From JAOZMY01 sp964577975 (GTDB lineage: Bacteria > Desulfobacterota > S145-22): a stretch of DNA of 64,000 nt. Within the stretch, counting starts at the first letter, position 1; every line of letters begins with the position of its first letter. Location: positions 7,346 through 71,345 of the forward strand of contig CAZOBB010000026.1 of the NCBI GenBank assembly GCA_964577975.1. The letters are read 5' to 3'. The notes under the pieces were generated by a model. It did no database searches and had not been told where the DNA came from. It saw only the letters and a program-made list of their open reading frames with translations. This document shows positions 1 to 8,178 of this stretch, piece by piece. The translations under genes and the position numbers were made by a program.

Positions 1-1436
1 CGAACTGCTTTTTCGAGAAGGGAGGCAACGGTTTGCTGATCCCTTTTCATGGGAGGGGGAAGGAGAACTTCCCGGTGTTTTCGGCGGTAATGATCCCTCG
101 AGATGGCGAGGGCCTCCATGGCGTCTTCCGGTTCCGTGAAGATGGGGAAGGGGAAGATCTGCCGCACGGCGGCCAGTTCCGCGTCGTCGGTATGATAGCG
201 GAAGGCGATGGGTTTTCGATACTGATTGGAGAGGTTCATGACCGCGTCGATGAGTCGCCTGGAAGCGGTTTTCTCTTTGTCGCTGATGGCTGCATGTTGA
301 AACATGATGCCATCCACATCTCTCCTCTGGATCGTATATTCGAGAATCTTCGTGTAAAGGTCAAAATCGAAAAGATCACCCAGATCCAGGGGATTTGTGG
401 GGTTGATGACTTTTGCCCGAAAGACCTCCCGAACCTTTTTAAGAAAGGTTTCGGGGAAGGGAACGAGTTGAAAGCCGTGTTCTTCAGCCAAGTCGGCGGC
501 GATAATGGCGATTCCCCCTGAGCGTGAAATGACAACGAGATTGTTTCCGCGCATGGGAGGAAGGGAAAGGATCATGGCGCTGTGGACGAATTGCCGAAAG
601 TTTTTGACCCGGACGATACCGCATTGCTTGGCCGCCGCGTCCACGACCCGATCATCGGTAGCAAGGGCGGCGGTATGGAATTTAGCGATTTGCCGGCTGG
701 CCTTTCCGATGTTGGATTTGTGTAAAAGGATAGTCTTGGAGGAGCGGCGCGCAAAATCCATCAGGGCCTTGCCGTTGTGGATGCTTTCCAGGTATAGTCC
801 GATGATCTCCGTGTTGGCATCGGTCTCCAGATAGTCTAGATAATCGATCTCGGTCAGGTCGAGTTTGTTTCCCATGCTGACGAGCTTGTTGGGACGGACG
901 TTCATGCTGGTGAGTTGGTGGAGATACGTCAAGGTGACCCCTCCGCTTTGGGCAAGGATGGAGATCCGTCCGGGGTGAGAGGCGAACCCTTTCAAACTGA
1001 CGAAGGGACAGCAGAATCCATTTTCCATGTTGATAATGCCGATCCCGTTGGGGCCCACGAAGTGAATCCCCCATCTTCGCGCCGTGTCTAAGACATCGGC
1101 TTCCAAGGCTTCACCTTCCTTTGAAAATTCGCGGAACCCCCCCGTTTCGATGACCAACCATTTTATACCTTTTTGACCACATTGATCCACGATATGGGGA
1201 ACGGTTTTCGCCGGCGTCAAGATGACGGCCACGTCGATTCCTTCTGGAAGTTCTTCCACCGAGGAGAGGATCCTGTGCCCGAGAAGAATGCCGCCTTGAC
1301 GTCCCACGAGGAAAATTTCCCCGTGGAAGCCAAAATAGAAGAGGTTTTCCGCGATCAACCTACCGAGATTGGTTTCCCGTTCCGACACGCCGATGACGGC
1401 AACCGACCGGGGGTAGAAGAGTTGGTCCATATCCAT
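1..1436 (-). CDS. Acyl-CoA synthetase (NDP-forming) alpha-type CoA-binding protein, 3' end outside window
   Basis: Reading leftward from ATG at 1436 gives about 478 codons without a stop, running off the left edge, so the gene is partial. The N-terminus (DQLFYPRSVAVIGVS) is the CoA-binding Rossmann domain of the ADP-forming acetyl/acyl-CoA synthetase family. A succinyl-CoA-ligase-like domain follows, with GPNGIG near residue 130, AQSGGV, and KFHTAALA near residue 260, which matches the SHTGALAG segment carrying the phosphorylated histidine. The family interconverts acyl-CoA plus ADP and phosphate with acid plus ATP; substrate cannot be told. The start has GGAG about 9 bases upstream. It lies 15 nt after the PII-like gene, so it is probably the last or near-last gene of the efflux operon. 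Whether the ATP-grasp beta half is fused lies outside the window. Confidence 0.85.
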   Translation of the reverse strand, partial: MDMDQLFYPRSVAVIGVSERETNLGRLIAENLFYFGFHGEIFLVGRQGGILLGHRILSSVEELPEGIDVAVILTPAKTVPHIVDQCGQKGIKWLVIETGGFREFSKEGEALEADVLDTARRWGIHFVGPNGIGIINMENGFCCPFVSLKGFASHPGRISILAQSGGVTLTYLHQLTSMNVRPNKLVSMGNKLDLTEIDYLDYLETDANTEIIGLYLESIHNGKALMDFARRSSKTILLHKSNIGKASRQIAKFHTAALATDDRVVDAAAKQCGIVRVKNFRQFVHSAMILSLPPMRGNNLVVISRSGGIAIIAADLAEEHGFQLVPFPETFLKKVREVFRAKVINPTNPLDLGDLFDFDLYTKILEYTIQRRDVDGIMFQHAAISDKEKTASRRLIDAVMNLSNQYRKPIAFRYHTDDAELAAVRQIFPFPIFTEPEDAMEALAISRDHYRRKHREVLLPPPMKRDQQTVASLLEKAV

Positions 1437-1451
1437 GAGTGGACTCCTTTT

Positions 1452-1736
1452 TTATAGCCAGACGGTTGTATCGAGTTCAAAGACCTTGATTCCCTTTTTC
1501 ATGTCCGGATGGTTCAGGAGAAGTTCCTTGAAGGCCGTGGCGGTGGGATCGGTGACGGCCGTAAGGAGCATGGTGTTGTCCCCCGGCCAAACTTGAGATC
1601 CCATTCGGGGATGACTATGGGCCCCTTTCCCATGGACAGGAGACCATAGGGTGAATCCCTGTATGCCTTGTTCTTCAAGCACCTTGAAAACGAGTTCTTC
1701 CTTGTCCGCTTCAAAGATCATCACCAGGAGTTTCAT
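1452..1736 (-). CDS. PII-like signalling protein of an RND efflux operon
   Basis: A 94-residue protein starting MKLLVMIFEAD; the ATG overlaps the TGA of the RND pump gene (ATGA), so translation is coupled. I prefer this start to a longer in-frame extension lying inside the pump gene. Length, the beta-alpha-beta start, the central HGKGAHSHP loop and the late beta strand (IKVFELDTTVWL) resemble small PII-like/DUF3240 ferredoxin-fold proteins found next to heavy-metal and multidrug RND pumps. Such proteins are thought to trimerise and bind a small ligand to tune a membrane partner. The classical PII uridylylated tyrosine loop is not visible. The family assignment is by pattern and is moderately sure; the link with the pump is inferred from coupling. 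Confidence 0.7.
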   Translation of the reverse strand: MKLLVMIFEADKEELVFKVLEEQGIQGFTLWSPVHGKGAHSHPRMGSQVWPGDNTMLLTAVTDPTATAFKELLLNHPDMKKGIKVFELDTTVWL

Positions 1737-4700
1737 TTCAACGATTTCCCCATGTCTTTCTTGGTAAAGAAGGTATAGAGGACGGGTACGATGAGGAGCG
1801 TTACGAAAGTGGATACCATGAGTCCTCCTATGACGGTTATTCCCATCGGGTTCCACGCTTCGGATCCTTCCCCACGGCTTAACGCCATGGGAAGCATACC
1901 AAAGATGGTGGTGAATGTGGTCATTAGTACCGGGCGGAGCCGTCGGCTACCCGCCACTTTGACGGCCTCGAACAGAGCGATTCCCCGCTTTCTTAAGATA
2001 TTTGTGTAATCGACCAAGACAATGGCATTGTTGACGACGATGCCGATCAGCATGATGACCCCGATAAACGACATGAGATTAAGGGTGGTGTGGGTGAGGT
2101 AGAAGGCCCACGCGACACCGACAAGGGCGAAGGGAACGGCAAACATGATTATAAATGGGTCTCGGAAGGACTCGAATTGGGCGGCCATGACCATGAATAC
2201 CAGGACGATGCCTAAGAGGAAAAGGAGGTTGAGGTCACGAAAAGATTTTTGCTGTTCCTCCACGTCCGAGCCTTCCCGGATTTCTATCCCCGGGGGAATG
2301 GGAAACGTCTTCATACGCTTACGGATATCCCGCATCACTTCCCCCATGGAGCGGCCGTAGGTATCCGCGTCCACCGTGACGATACGTTGACGATTTTTTC
2401 GATCTATCTGGATGGGGCCGTAGTGTTCGGTGATGGTTGCGACATTCCTTAATTTCACGGGTTTACCGGTCGAGGCATAGATGGTGAGATTTCCAATGTC
2501 TTCAAGGGATCTTCGATCGTTTTTGGAAAGACGCACGAAGATGTCGTAGTCGTCACCCGCGTCCCTGAATTTTGTCGGGTCGTTTCCGTAAAAGGCGGTT
2601 CGGACGGTATCGGCGATGAGGGCGACGTTTAAGCCAAGCACGGCCGCTTTCTGACGGTCGATCTTGATCCATATTTCGGGACGTTCCCCCCTTTCCGACG
2701 TGGTGACGTCCACGGCCCCTGGAATCTTTTCAATGAGAGCTTTCAGCCGGTGAGCGATTGAAATGATGGTTTTGGAATCGCTGCCTAAGACTTCGAGGGA
2801 AATGGGTTTTCTTCCCCCCCCAAAGAAGAGCTTTTCCACAGGGCTCACCACTTGGATGGCGAGATATTTGATCCCAGGTATTTTTTCGATGTCCTTTCGG
2901 ACGGCGTTGGCCACCTCCTTGACGGAGCGTTTTCGCTGGCTCTTCGGGACGAGCTTGGCCCCGACACGGCCCACGTAACTGCCTTCTTCGAAGCCGAGAG
3001 CGGTGGCGACACCTTCACGGCTTTGTCCGACGAGGGCGTAGTAGTTGTCCAATTCTGGAATTTCCCTTTCAAAGATGTCCATGATGCGCTTGGCGACCTT
3101 TTCGGTCTCTTCCAATCGCGTCCCCTCTTTTAATCGGAAGTTGACCTCCATATCACCGGAATCCATACTGGGGATGAATTCGGAGCCCGTGAACCTGAAG
3201 AGGTTTATGGAGACGCCGAAGATGAGGATACCCGTAAGGATGATGAGCCAGCGATGGGAGAGAGAAAAAGAGAGGACGGAGGTATAGATCGATTCAAAGA
3301 ATGTCAAAATCCTTTCTCCCAGAGAGAAAAGGAGGGAAAAAACAGGATTTTTCTTCGCTTCTTTTTTTCCCGAGCGAAGCCATGCCGCGCCAAGCATGGG
3401 AGTAAGGGTAAGGGATGTGAAGAGGGATCCCAAAAGGGTAATGGTTACGACGGCAGCCAGCTGATGGAAGATGATTCCACTGATGCCCTTGACGAAGATG
3501 AGAGGGATAAAAACGACCACCGTGGTCAGTGTGGAGGCGGAGATGGCCAGGCCTACCTCGGACGCTCCAAAAATGGAGGCGGAACGGGGTGTCTCCCCTT
3601 CTTCCTCGATATGGCGCATGATGTTTTCGAGGACGACAATGGCGTTGTCGACCACCATACCGATCGCGATGGAAAGACTCATGATGGATATGATGTTGAT
3701 GGTATAGCCAAAGATATACAGAAAGATGAAGGCGATGATCAGGGAGAAGGGAATGGTAAGGGAGATGATCAAACTCGAGCGGAATTTTCTTAGGAAGAGG
3801 AGGGTGATGAGGATGACGAGGATGCCTCCGAAATAGACGGTCTTGGAGAGATCCCGGATGGAGTTTCGGATGTCTCTGGCAGAGTCGATGATGATCTTGA
3901 TTCGGACATCTTCAGGTATTCTCTTTTTGATTTCACGGAGCTTTGCCATGATGGCATCGACGACTTCAACCGTGTTGGCTTCGGATTGCTTCTGGATCAT
4001 TAGGACCATGCCAGGTCTGCCGTCTCCCCACGCCTTTTCGATCTGTTCTTTGAAGCCGTCTTGGATCGTCGCCACGTCCCGGAGGTAGAGAAGGTGTCCA
4101 TCGTGTTCACCTATGACGAGGTTGTTCAGCTCGTTTGGGTCGTCGAATCTTCCAACGATTCGGAGGTTATAGTCGATTCGCCCTGTTTTAAGGTCTCCGG
4201 CAGGAAGGTTGAGATTTTCCGCCGCGAGAAGCCGCTTCAACCGTTGCACGGATAGATGGTAGGCCTCCAGTTTATCTTTATGGAGAAAGACGTTGATCTG
4301 GCGTTCAAGACCCGCCCGCAAAATGACCGTTCCCACGCCGGGAACCCGTTTCAAGGGGTCTGCGATCATCTTATCCGTGATTTGGTAAAGCTGGGGGTAA
4401 CTTTCATTGGCCGTGATGGCCGCGATGACGATGGGGAAGCTGGAGCTGCTGAACTTAAAGATCAGGCTCTTTTCCACGTCGTCGGGAAGGCGGGGTTTCG
4501 CGAGATCGACCTTGTCTCTCACGTCGTTGGACGCCGTATCGAGGTTGGTCCCCCATTTGAAGGTACAGTTGACGACGGAGAGGTTATCTTTTGAGATGGA
4601 GGTGATTTTATCGAGGTTGTTGACCGTGGTCAGTTCATCTTCGAGGTATTTTGTCACGTTCGATTCCACGTCCGAGGCATTGGCGCCGGGGTAAAAGGTG

Positions 4701-4843
4701 ATGACGCTGATCACGGGAGGGGTGATCTTCGGGAGCATGTCCAGTTTCAAGCGAGTCAAGCAGAGAACACCAAAAATGAGAATGGCCGTGAATATCATGC
4801 TGATGGTAATGCGGCGTCGAACGGAAAACTCAGGAAGTTTCAC
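1733..4843 (-). CDS. RND-family efflux pump, inner-membrane permease (HAE1/AcrB type)
   Basis: A 1036-residue resistance-nodulation-division transporter, the usual length. It has the twofold architecture: TM1 after MKLPEFSVRRRI, a large periplasmic loop, a TM block near residues 330-540, a second loop, and a TM block at the C-terminus. TM4 contains GMVVDNAIVVLEN; AcrB has two adjacent aspartates here, whereas this protein has Asp-Asn. The second half has GIVVNNAIVLVDY. These proteins use proton motive force to expel drugs, detergents or other amphiphiles through a fusion protein and TolC. The gene overlaps the fusion-protein gene by 4 nt and the PII-like gene by 4 nt. Overall sequence looks like the hydrophobic/amphiphilic exporter group rather than CusA metal pumps, though the substrate is unknown. 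Confidence 0.93.
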   Translation of the reverse strand: MKLPEFSVRRRITISMIFTAILIFGVLCLTRLKLDMLPKITPPVISVITFYPGANASDVESNVTKYLEDELTTVNNLDKITSISKDNLSVVNCTFKWGTNLDTASNDVRDKVDLAKPRLPDDVEKSLIFKFSSSSFPIVIAAITANESYPQLYQITDKMIADPLKRVPGVGTVILRAGLERQINVFLHKDKLEAYHLSVQRLKRLLAAENLNLPAGDLKTGRIDYNLRIVGRFDDPNELNNLVIGEHDGHLLYLRDVATIQDGFKEQIEKAWGDGRPGMVLMIQKQSEANTVEVVDAIMAKLREIKKRIPEDVRIKIIIDSARDIRNSIRDLSKTVYFGGILVILITLLFLRKFRSSLIISLTIPFSLIIAFIFLYIFGYTINIISIMSLSIAIGMVVDNAIVVLENIMRHIEEEGETPRSASIFGASEVGLAISASTLTTVVVFIPLIFVKGISGIIFHQLAAVVTITLLGSLFTSLTLTPMLGAAWLRSGKKEAKKNPVFSLLFSLGERILTFFESIYTSVLSFSLSHRWLIILTGILIFGVSINLFRFTGSEFIPSMDSGDMEVNFRLKEGTRLEETEKVAKRIMDIFEREIPELDNYYALVGQSREGVATALGFEEGSYVGRVGAKLVPKSQRKRSVKEVANAVRKDIEKIPGIKYLAIQVVSPVEKLFFGGGRKPISLEVLGSDSKTIISIAHRLKALIEKIPGAVDVTTSERGERPEIWIKIDRQKAAVLGLNVALIADTVRTAFYGNDPTKFRDAGDDYDIFVRLSKNDRRSLEDIGNLTIYASTGKPVKLRNVATITEHYGPIQIDRKNRQRIVTVDADTYGRSMGEVMRDIRKRMKTFPIPPGIEIREGSDVEEQQKSFRDLNLLFLLGIVLVFMVMAAQFESFRDPFIIMFAVPFALVGVAWAFYLTHTTLNLMSFIGVIMLIGIVVNNAIVLVDYTNILRKRGIALFEAVKVAGSRRLRPVLMTTFTTIFGMLPMALSRGEGSEAWNPMGITVIGGLMVSTFVTLLIVPVLYTFFTKKDMGKSLK

Positions 4844-5982
4844 TTTGTATTATCCCCATGAATGATTTGAATCTTCTTGCCCGTTTTCAAGCGCGCGTTT
4901 CCAAGAACCACTACTTTGTCTCCTAGCTGGAGTCCTTTCGTAACCTGAACAAGGTCGTCTTGCCTGATCCCCGTTTCCAAGTTTACTTTTTGGACGGAAT
5001 CTCCGACGACCTTGAAGGCATAGAAGATACCCGTTCCTGGGATCTTGAGGAGGGCGCTTCGCGGAATGACAAGTCCCTTTATCTTTCTCACGAATATTTT
5101 CACGCGGACAAACATTCCTGCCCGAAACGTGTCCTCGGGATTGGGAAGGGTGATTTCAATCTTGAAATTCCTCGTGACGGGATCGATGGCAGGAAGGATT
5201 TTGGTGACGCTTCCCGTGAAGGTTTGCCCAGGAAGTGCGTCAAAATTCATCTCCGCCGTTGCCCCTCGTTTGAGGTAGGGCAATTCCTTTTCGGGAATGT
5301 CGGCCACGACTTTGACCCTTGACGTATCCATGAGAATCATCAGAACGGTGGGAGGCATGGTATACACCCTATCTCCCGGATCCACCAGCCGCCGACTTAT
5401 GATGCCATCGAAGGGAGCGTAGATCTTCGTGTGTTTGAGATTCGTCGATGCCATCTCTAATGCGATCTTTGCCCTTGCGACGCGAGCTTCCGCCAATTCT
5501 TTGAAAACCCGGGCTTTTTGATATGTGGCGTTCATGTGGTCCCACTTTTGTTTTGCGATAACCTTTTTCTCGAACAGGCGCCGATACCGGATCCAATCCG
5601 ATTGTGCCTCTTGAAAGGCTATTATGGCCTCTTTCAGAGAGAGCTTGGCAGCCTTCAAAGCCGCTTTCGCGTTTTTTACGGCAAGGTGGTAGTCCACGGC
5701 CTCCAACTCTGCCAATAGTTCTCCTTTATGCACGTGAGCGCTTTCCTGAACAGGAATGCGGAGTATCTTCGCCGGTATCTTGGATTTGATTTGAACGGTA
5801 AGATTGGGTTTGACGGTTCCCACCCCCGTGACGCTTACCCACAACTCTTTTTCTTGGACGGTTGCCACCTTGACGGGAATGGGTTTTTCCCTTTCTTCTT
5901 TGGTGGACGTGTCCTTGGCTCGGCACCCCCCCAAGACCACCATGAGAGAGAGGATGAGAGGTATGAAAAGGGATTTTTTCAC
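4840..5982 (-). CDS. RND efflux periplasmic adaptor (membrane-fusion lipoprotein)
   Basis: A 380-residue adaptor. The N-terminus is a lipoprotein signal with lipobox LGGC near residue 19, so it is anchored in a lipid bilayer. A lipoyl-like half (GVGTVKPNLTVQIKSKIPAKI) is followed by an Ala/Leu/Glu-rich alpha-helical hairpin at about residues 95-165, the second lipoyl half (IYAPFDGIISRRLVDPGD), and beta-barrel and membrane-proximal domains. This is the AcrA/MdtA/HlyD layout. It bridges the inner-membrane pump and the TolC channel. It overlaps both neighbours by 4 nt, indicating obligate co-translation as one efflux machine. Confidence 0.93.
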   Translation of the reverse strand: MKKSLFIPLILSLMVVLGGCRAKDTSTKEEREKPIPVKVATVQEKELWVSVTGVGTVKPNLTVQIKSKIPAKILRIPVQESAHVHKGELLAELEAVDYHLAVKNAKAALKAAKLSLKEAIIAFQEAQSDWIRYRRLFEKKVIAKQKWDHMNATYQKARVFKELAEARVARAKIALEMASTNLKHTKIYAPFDGIISRRLVDPGDRVYTMPPTVLMILMDTSRVKVVADIPEKELPYLKRGATAEMNFDALPGQTFTGSVTKILPAIDPVTRNFKIEITLPNPEDTFRAGMFVRVKIFVRKIKGLVIPRSALLKIPGTGIFYAFKVVGDSVQKVNLETGIRQDDLVQVTKGLQLGDKVVVLGNARLKTGKKIQIIHGDNTK

Positions 5983-7337
5983 GGCGACTCCTCCGTTAGC
6001 GTTTTGCCCACGGCCTTTTCCAAGGCGCTTAAGGCTTTGAGATAATCGATCTTAGCTACGGTGAGGTTGATTTCGGTTTTTAGTAGAAGGGTTTGAGCGT
6101 CGATTACGTCGGTAGAGGTCGCGACCTGTTCCTTGTAGCGAAGCTGATTAATGCGGAGATTTTCCTTTGCTTGTTCAACGGCGTCTTTGATGGTTGCGAT
6201 GCGCTTCAGGGATTGGCTGACATTCAAATATGCCGTTTTCACTTCGTGGAGGATTTGCTGCCGGAGCGAATTCTCCACGAGGAGGGCCTGTTCAAATCTT
6301 GCCTTTTGGGCGTCCACCTGCCATTTTCGTTTGTTCCATTCAAAGATCGACCAGTTGGCCATGACGAGGATGCTGGCAGAGTCCTCTTCCAGCGATTCGT
6401 CGCTCAAGTCTCGGTAATTCAAGCTTAATGTGACGTGAGGGAAATAGCTACTTTTGGCTAAACGGATGGCCGACTTGGCTTGTTGAACACGGGTTGTGGC
6501 CACCTTTAGATCGGGGCGATGATGGAGGGCTAGATTTTGATAGTACGACAAGGGGTTGGGGAGAACAACTATCCGGAACTCTGTTTCAGGTTGAATGGGA
6601 AGATTAATATCCCGGTTCATGAGAAGATTGAGGTAGGACTGGGCGATTTTGAGGTTGTTACGGGTTTTGATGAGATTTAACCGCGCGTTCGAGAGGGTGA
6701 CTTTACTTTGCAGATAGTCATTGAGGGGAATGATATTTTCATCGAGGAAGGCCTTTGCCGTTTTGAGATGAGCCTCAAGTTGCTTCACATATTCTCCCGC
6801 CAAGCTATGGATTTTATAGGCCTTTACAAGATCGTAGTAGGCAAATTTGATGGATTCGATCAAATATTGCTTGGCGTTTTCGTACCGGTTCTTTTCTTTG
6901 ACCGTGTCGAGACTGGCGAGTTTGTACCGTTCCGTCAGGGCTCCTCCCGTGAACAAGGGTTGAACCAGGCTCGTCGTTAGCGTTCCGGTGTTTTTTGCCG
7001 CCTCCGAGACTGTGGCAGGAGGAGATACGATAGGACCCATCGGTGTGTGAATGGTGATCTCAGGGATCTCGATCTTTACGGGGTTGTCGAGCCAACGATA
7101 GGTACCCTCGATGCGTAGTTTAGGGAAAAAATCGGCTCGGGCCGCCTTGGCGAGGTAGTTTGCCTTTTCGATAGCTAATCGAGAGGCCTGAAGCTTGAGA
7201 TTTTGCTGCAGGCCGATGTGAAGGCATTCCTCCAAGGAAAGTACGGGAGGGGTTCGTTTGGTTTGGGCCGACACGTGGGAGGGGAGGAACAGAAAAAAAA
7301 GGGTGACGACCGCGAAAAGGAGTTTACCTTGTTTCAT
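5979..7337 (-). CDS. TolC-family outer-membrane efflux channel
   Basis: A 452-residue TolC/OEP protein with a cleavable signal peptide (MKQGKLLFAVV to SHVSAQT). Two repeated coiled-coil/beta-barrel halves are recognisable: SLEECLHIGLQQNLKLQASRLAIEKA opens the first, and the second has long Leu/Ala/Gln helices (LRQQILHEVKTAYLNVSQ). The start at 7337 is chosen because GGAG lies 6 nt upstream and the signal peptide begins there; a longer in-frame extension to 7364 lies inside the tetR gene. The first 14 nt overlap the end of tetR. Forms the outer-membrane exit duct for the pump encoded downstream. Confidence 0.92.
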   Translation of the reverse strand: MKQGKLLFAVVTLFFLFLPSHVSAQTKRTPPVLSLEECLHIGLQQNLKLQASRLAIEKANYLAKAARADFFPKLRIEGTYRWLDNPVKIEIPEITIHTPMGPIVSPPATVSEAAKNTGTLTTSLVQPLFTGGALTERYKLASLDTVKEKNRYENAKQYLIESIKFAYYDLVKAYKIHSLAGEYVKQLEAHLKTAKAFLDENIIPLNDYLQSKVTLSNARLNLIKTRNNLKIAQSYLNLLMNRDINLPIQPETEFRIVVLPNPLSYYQNLALHHRPDLKVATTRVQQAKSAIRLAKSSYFPHVTLSLNYRDLSDESLEEDSASILVMANWSIFEWNKRKWQVDAQKARFEQALLVENSLRQQILHEVKTAYLNVSQSLKRIATIKDAVEQAKENLRINQLRYKEQVATSTDVIDAQTLLLKTEINLTVAKIDYLKALSALEKAVGKTLTEESP

Positions 7338-7974
7338 GTTCGACTCCATGAATAAAAAGCTCATAAAGGGTCATGGCTTTCGAATTCAGGGTCCAGTCGG
7401 GTTTTTCCGTCAACCATTTGAAAAAAAATGTGTTGCACAACCCGCCCCAAGCCTCCGCTAAGTCCTCGGGATCGAAAGGCTTGAACACCTCTTGTCGGAT
7501 TCCCTGCGTGAAAATGTTTTTTAATGTTTCGAGGTACCGTTGATACCGTGCGAAGACTTCCTGCCCGAAGGCCGTCTTGAGGGATAAGGGAAACCGGTTC
7601 TGGTCCCGGAAAAAGATAATAAAGAAGTTTCGGTTTTTTTCAATGAAGGCGGCCTGAGACAAAAGCATTTCTTTTAGCTGATCCTTTGGGTCATGAATGG
7701 GATCGATCTTGCTTAGTACCGTTTCATGCATCTCATCGAGACGGGAGGTAATGATTTCTGAATAAAGGGCATCCTTGCTTGCAAAAAAATTATAGATGGT
7801 GCCAACAGCTAATTCTGCCTCCGTGGCGATTTCTTGGATTGTCGCCCCTTGATACCCTTTTTTCGCGAAGACCTTCTCGGCGGTTTTCAAGATGTGACGT
7901 TGACGTTGCAACCTTTCCCGCTCTTTTCTTCTGAGTGTGACAGGAACCTTTTTACCGAGTGTATTATTATTCAT
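7324..7974 (-). CDS. TetR/AcrR-family transcriptional repressor of the efflux operon
   Basis: About 216 residues. An N-terminal TetR helix-turn-helix is clear (ILKTAEKVFAKKGYQGATIQEIA, AVGTIYNFFASKDAL), followed by an all-helical ligand-binding domain. It is the first gene of the efflux run and overlaps tolC by 14 nt, so it likely autoregulates and represses tolC-mfp-rnd. An upstream ATG at 7986 sits inside a palindrome and at the predicted transcription start, so the ATG at 7974 (MNNNTLGKK) is more likely, although neither has an obvious ribosome site and the message may be nearly leaderless. The inducer is unknown. Confidence 0.9.
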   Translation of the reverse strand: MNNNTLGKKVPVTLRRKERERLQRQRHILKTAEKVFAKKGYQGATIQEIATEAELAVGTIYNFFASKDALYSEIITSRLDEMHETVLSKIDPIHDPKDQLKEMLLSQAAFIEKNRNFFIIFFRDQNRFPLSLKTAFGQEVFARYQRYLETLKNIFTQGIRQEVFKPFDPEDLAEAWGGLCNTFFFKWLTEKPDWTLNSKAMTLYELFIHGVEHETR

Positions 7975-7976
7975 TT

Positions 7977-7994
7977 TATGAATCATAATTCATA
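7977..7994. promoter_or_regulatory. Probable TetR operator palindrome
   Basis: Perfect inverted repeat TATGAAT-CATA-ATTCATA (7-bp arms, 4-bp centre). It touches the -10 hexamer of the tetR promoter and the expected transcription start, where a bound TetR dimer would block transcription. The site is seen in the sequence; its use by this TetR is inferred from position. Confidence 0.65.
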
Positions 7995-8022
7995 TTATAG
8001 TTGCCCATATACAAAAAGTCAA
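7994..8022 (-). promoter_or_regulatory. Sigma-70-type promoter of tetR-tolC-mfp-rnd operon
   Basis: On the minus strand TTGACT (8022-8017), 17-bp spacer, TATAAT (7999-7994). This is close to consensus. The predicted start point falls near 7987, directly upstream of the tetR ATG at 7974. Confidence 0.7.
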
Positions 8023-8125
8023 GAGGGATGAAACGATAGATTTATATAATCGCTATGTATAATAATATCAATATGTTGTGGCATATATCTAAGAAAGTGT
8101 CCTGCCTTTTGTCCAAAGGCCTTTC

Positions 8126-8154
8126 TTGACAAGCTCATCAATTAAATCTTATAT
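8126..8154 (+). promoter_or_regulatory. Sigma-70-type promoter of hflKC
   Basis: TTGACA (8126-8131), 17-bp spacer, TTATAT (8149-8154). Transcription would begin near 8161, downstream of the ATG at 8158, which argues that hflK starts at the TTG at 8179. Confidence 0.6.
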
Positions 8155-8178
8155 AACATGAACGCGAAGGGGGATAAG

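Noticed and set aside
33..521. Plus-strand 162-codon ORF at the left edge
   Set aside because: It is antisense to the acyl-CoA synthetase-type gene, which reads continuously from 1436 to the edge with clear domain motifs.
682..1074. Minus-strand 130-codon ORF inside the same region
   Set aside because: Out of frame with the real gene; low-complexity Arg/His-rich translation without a domain.
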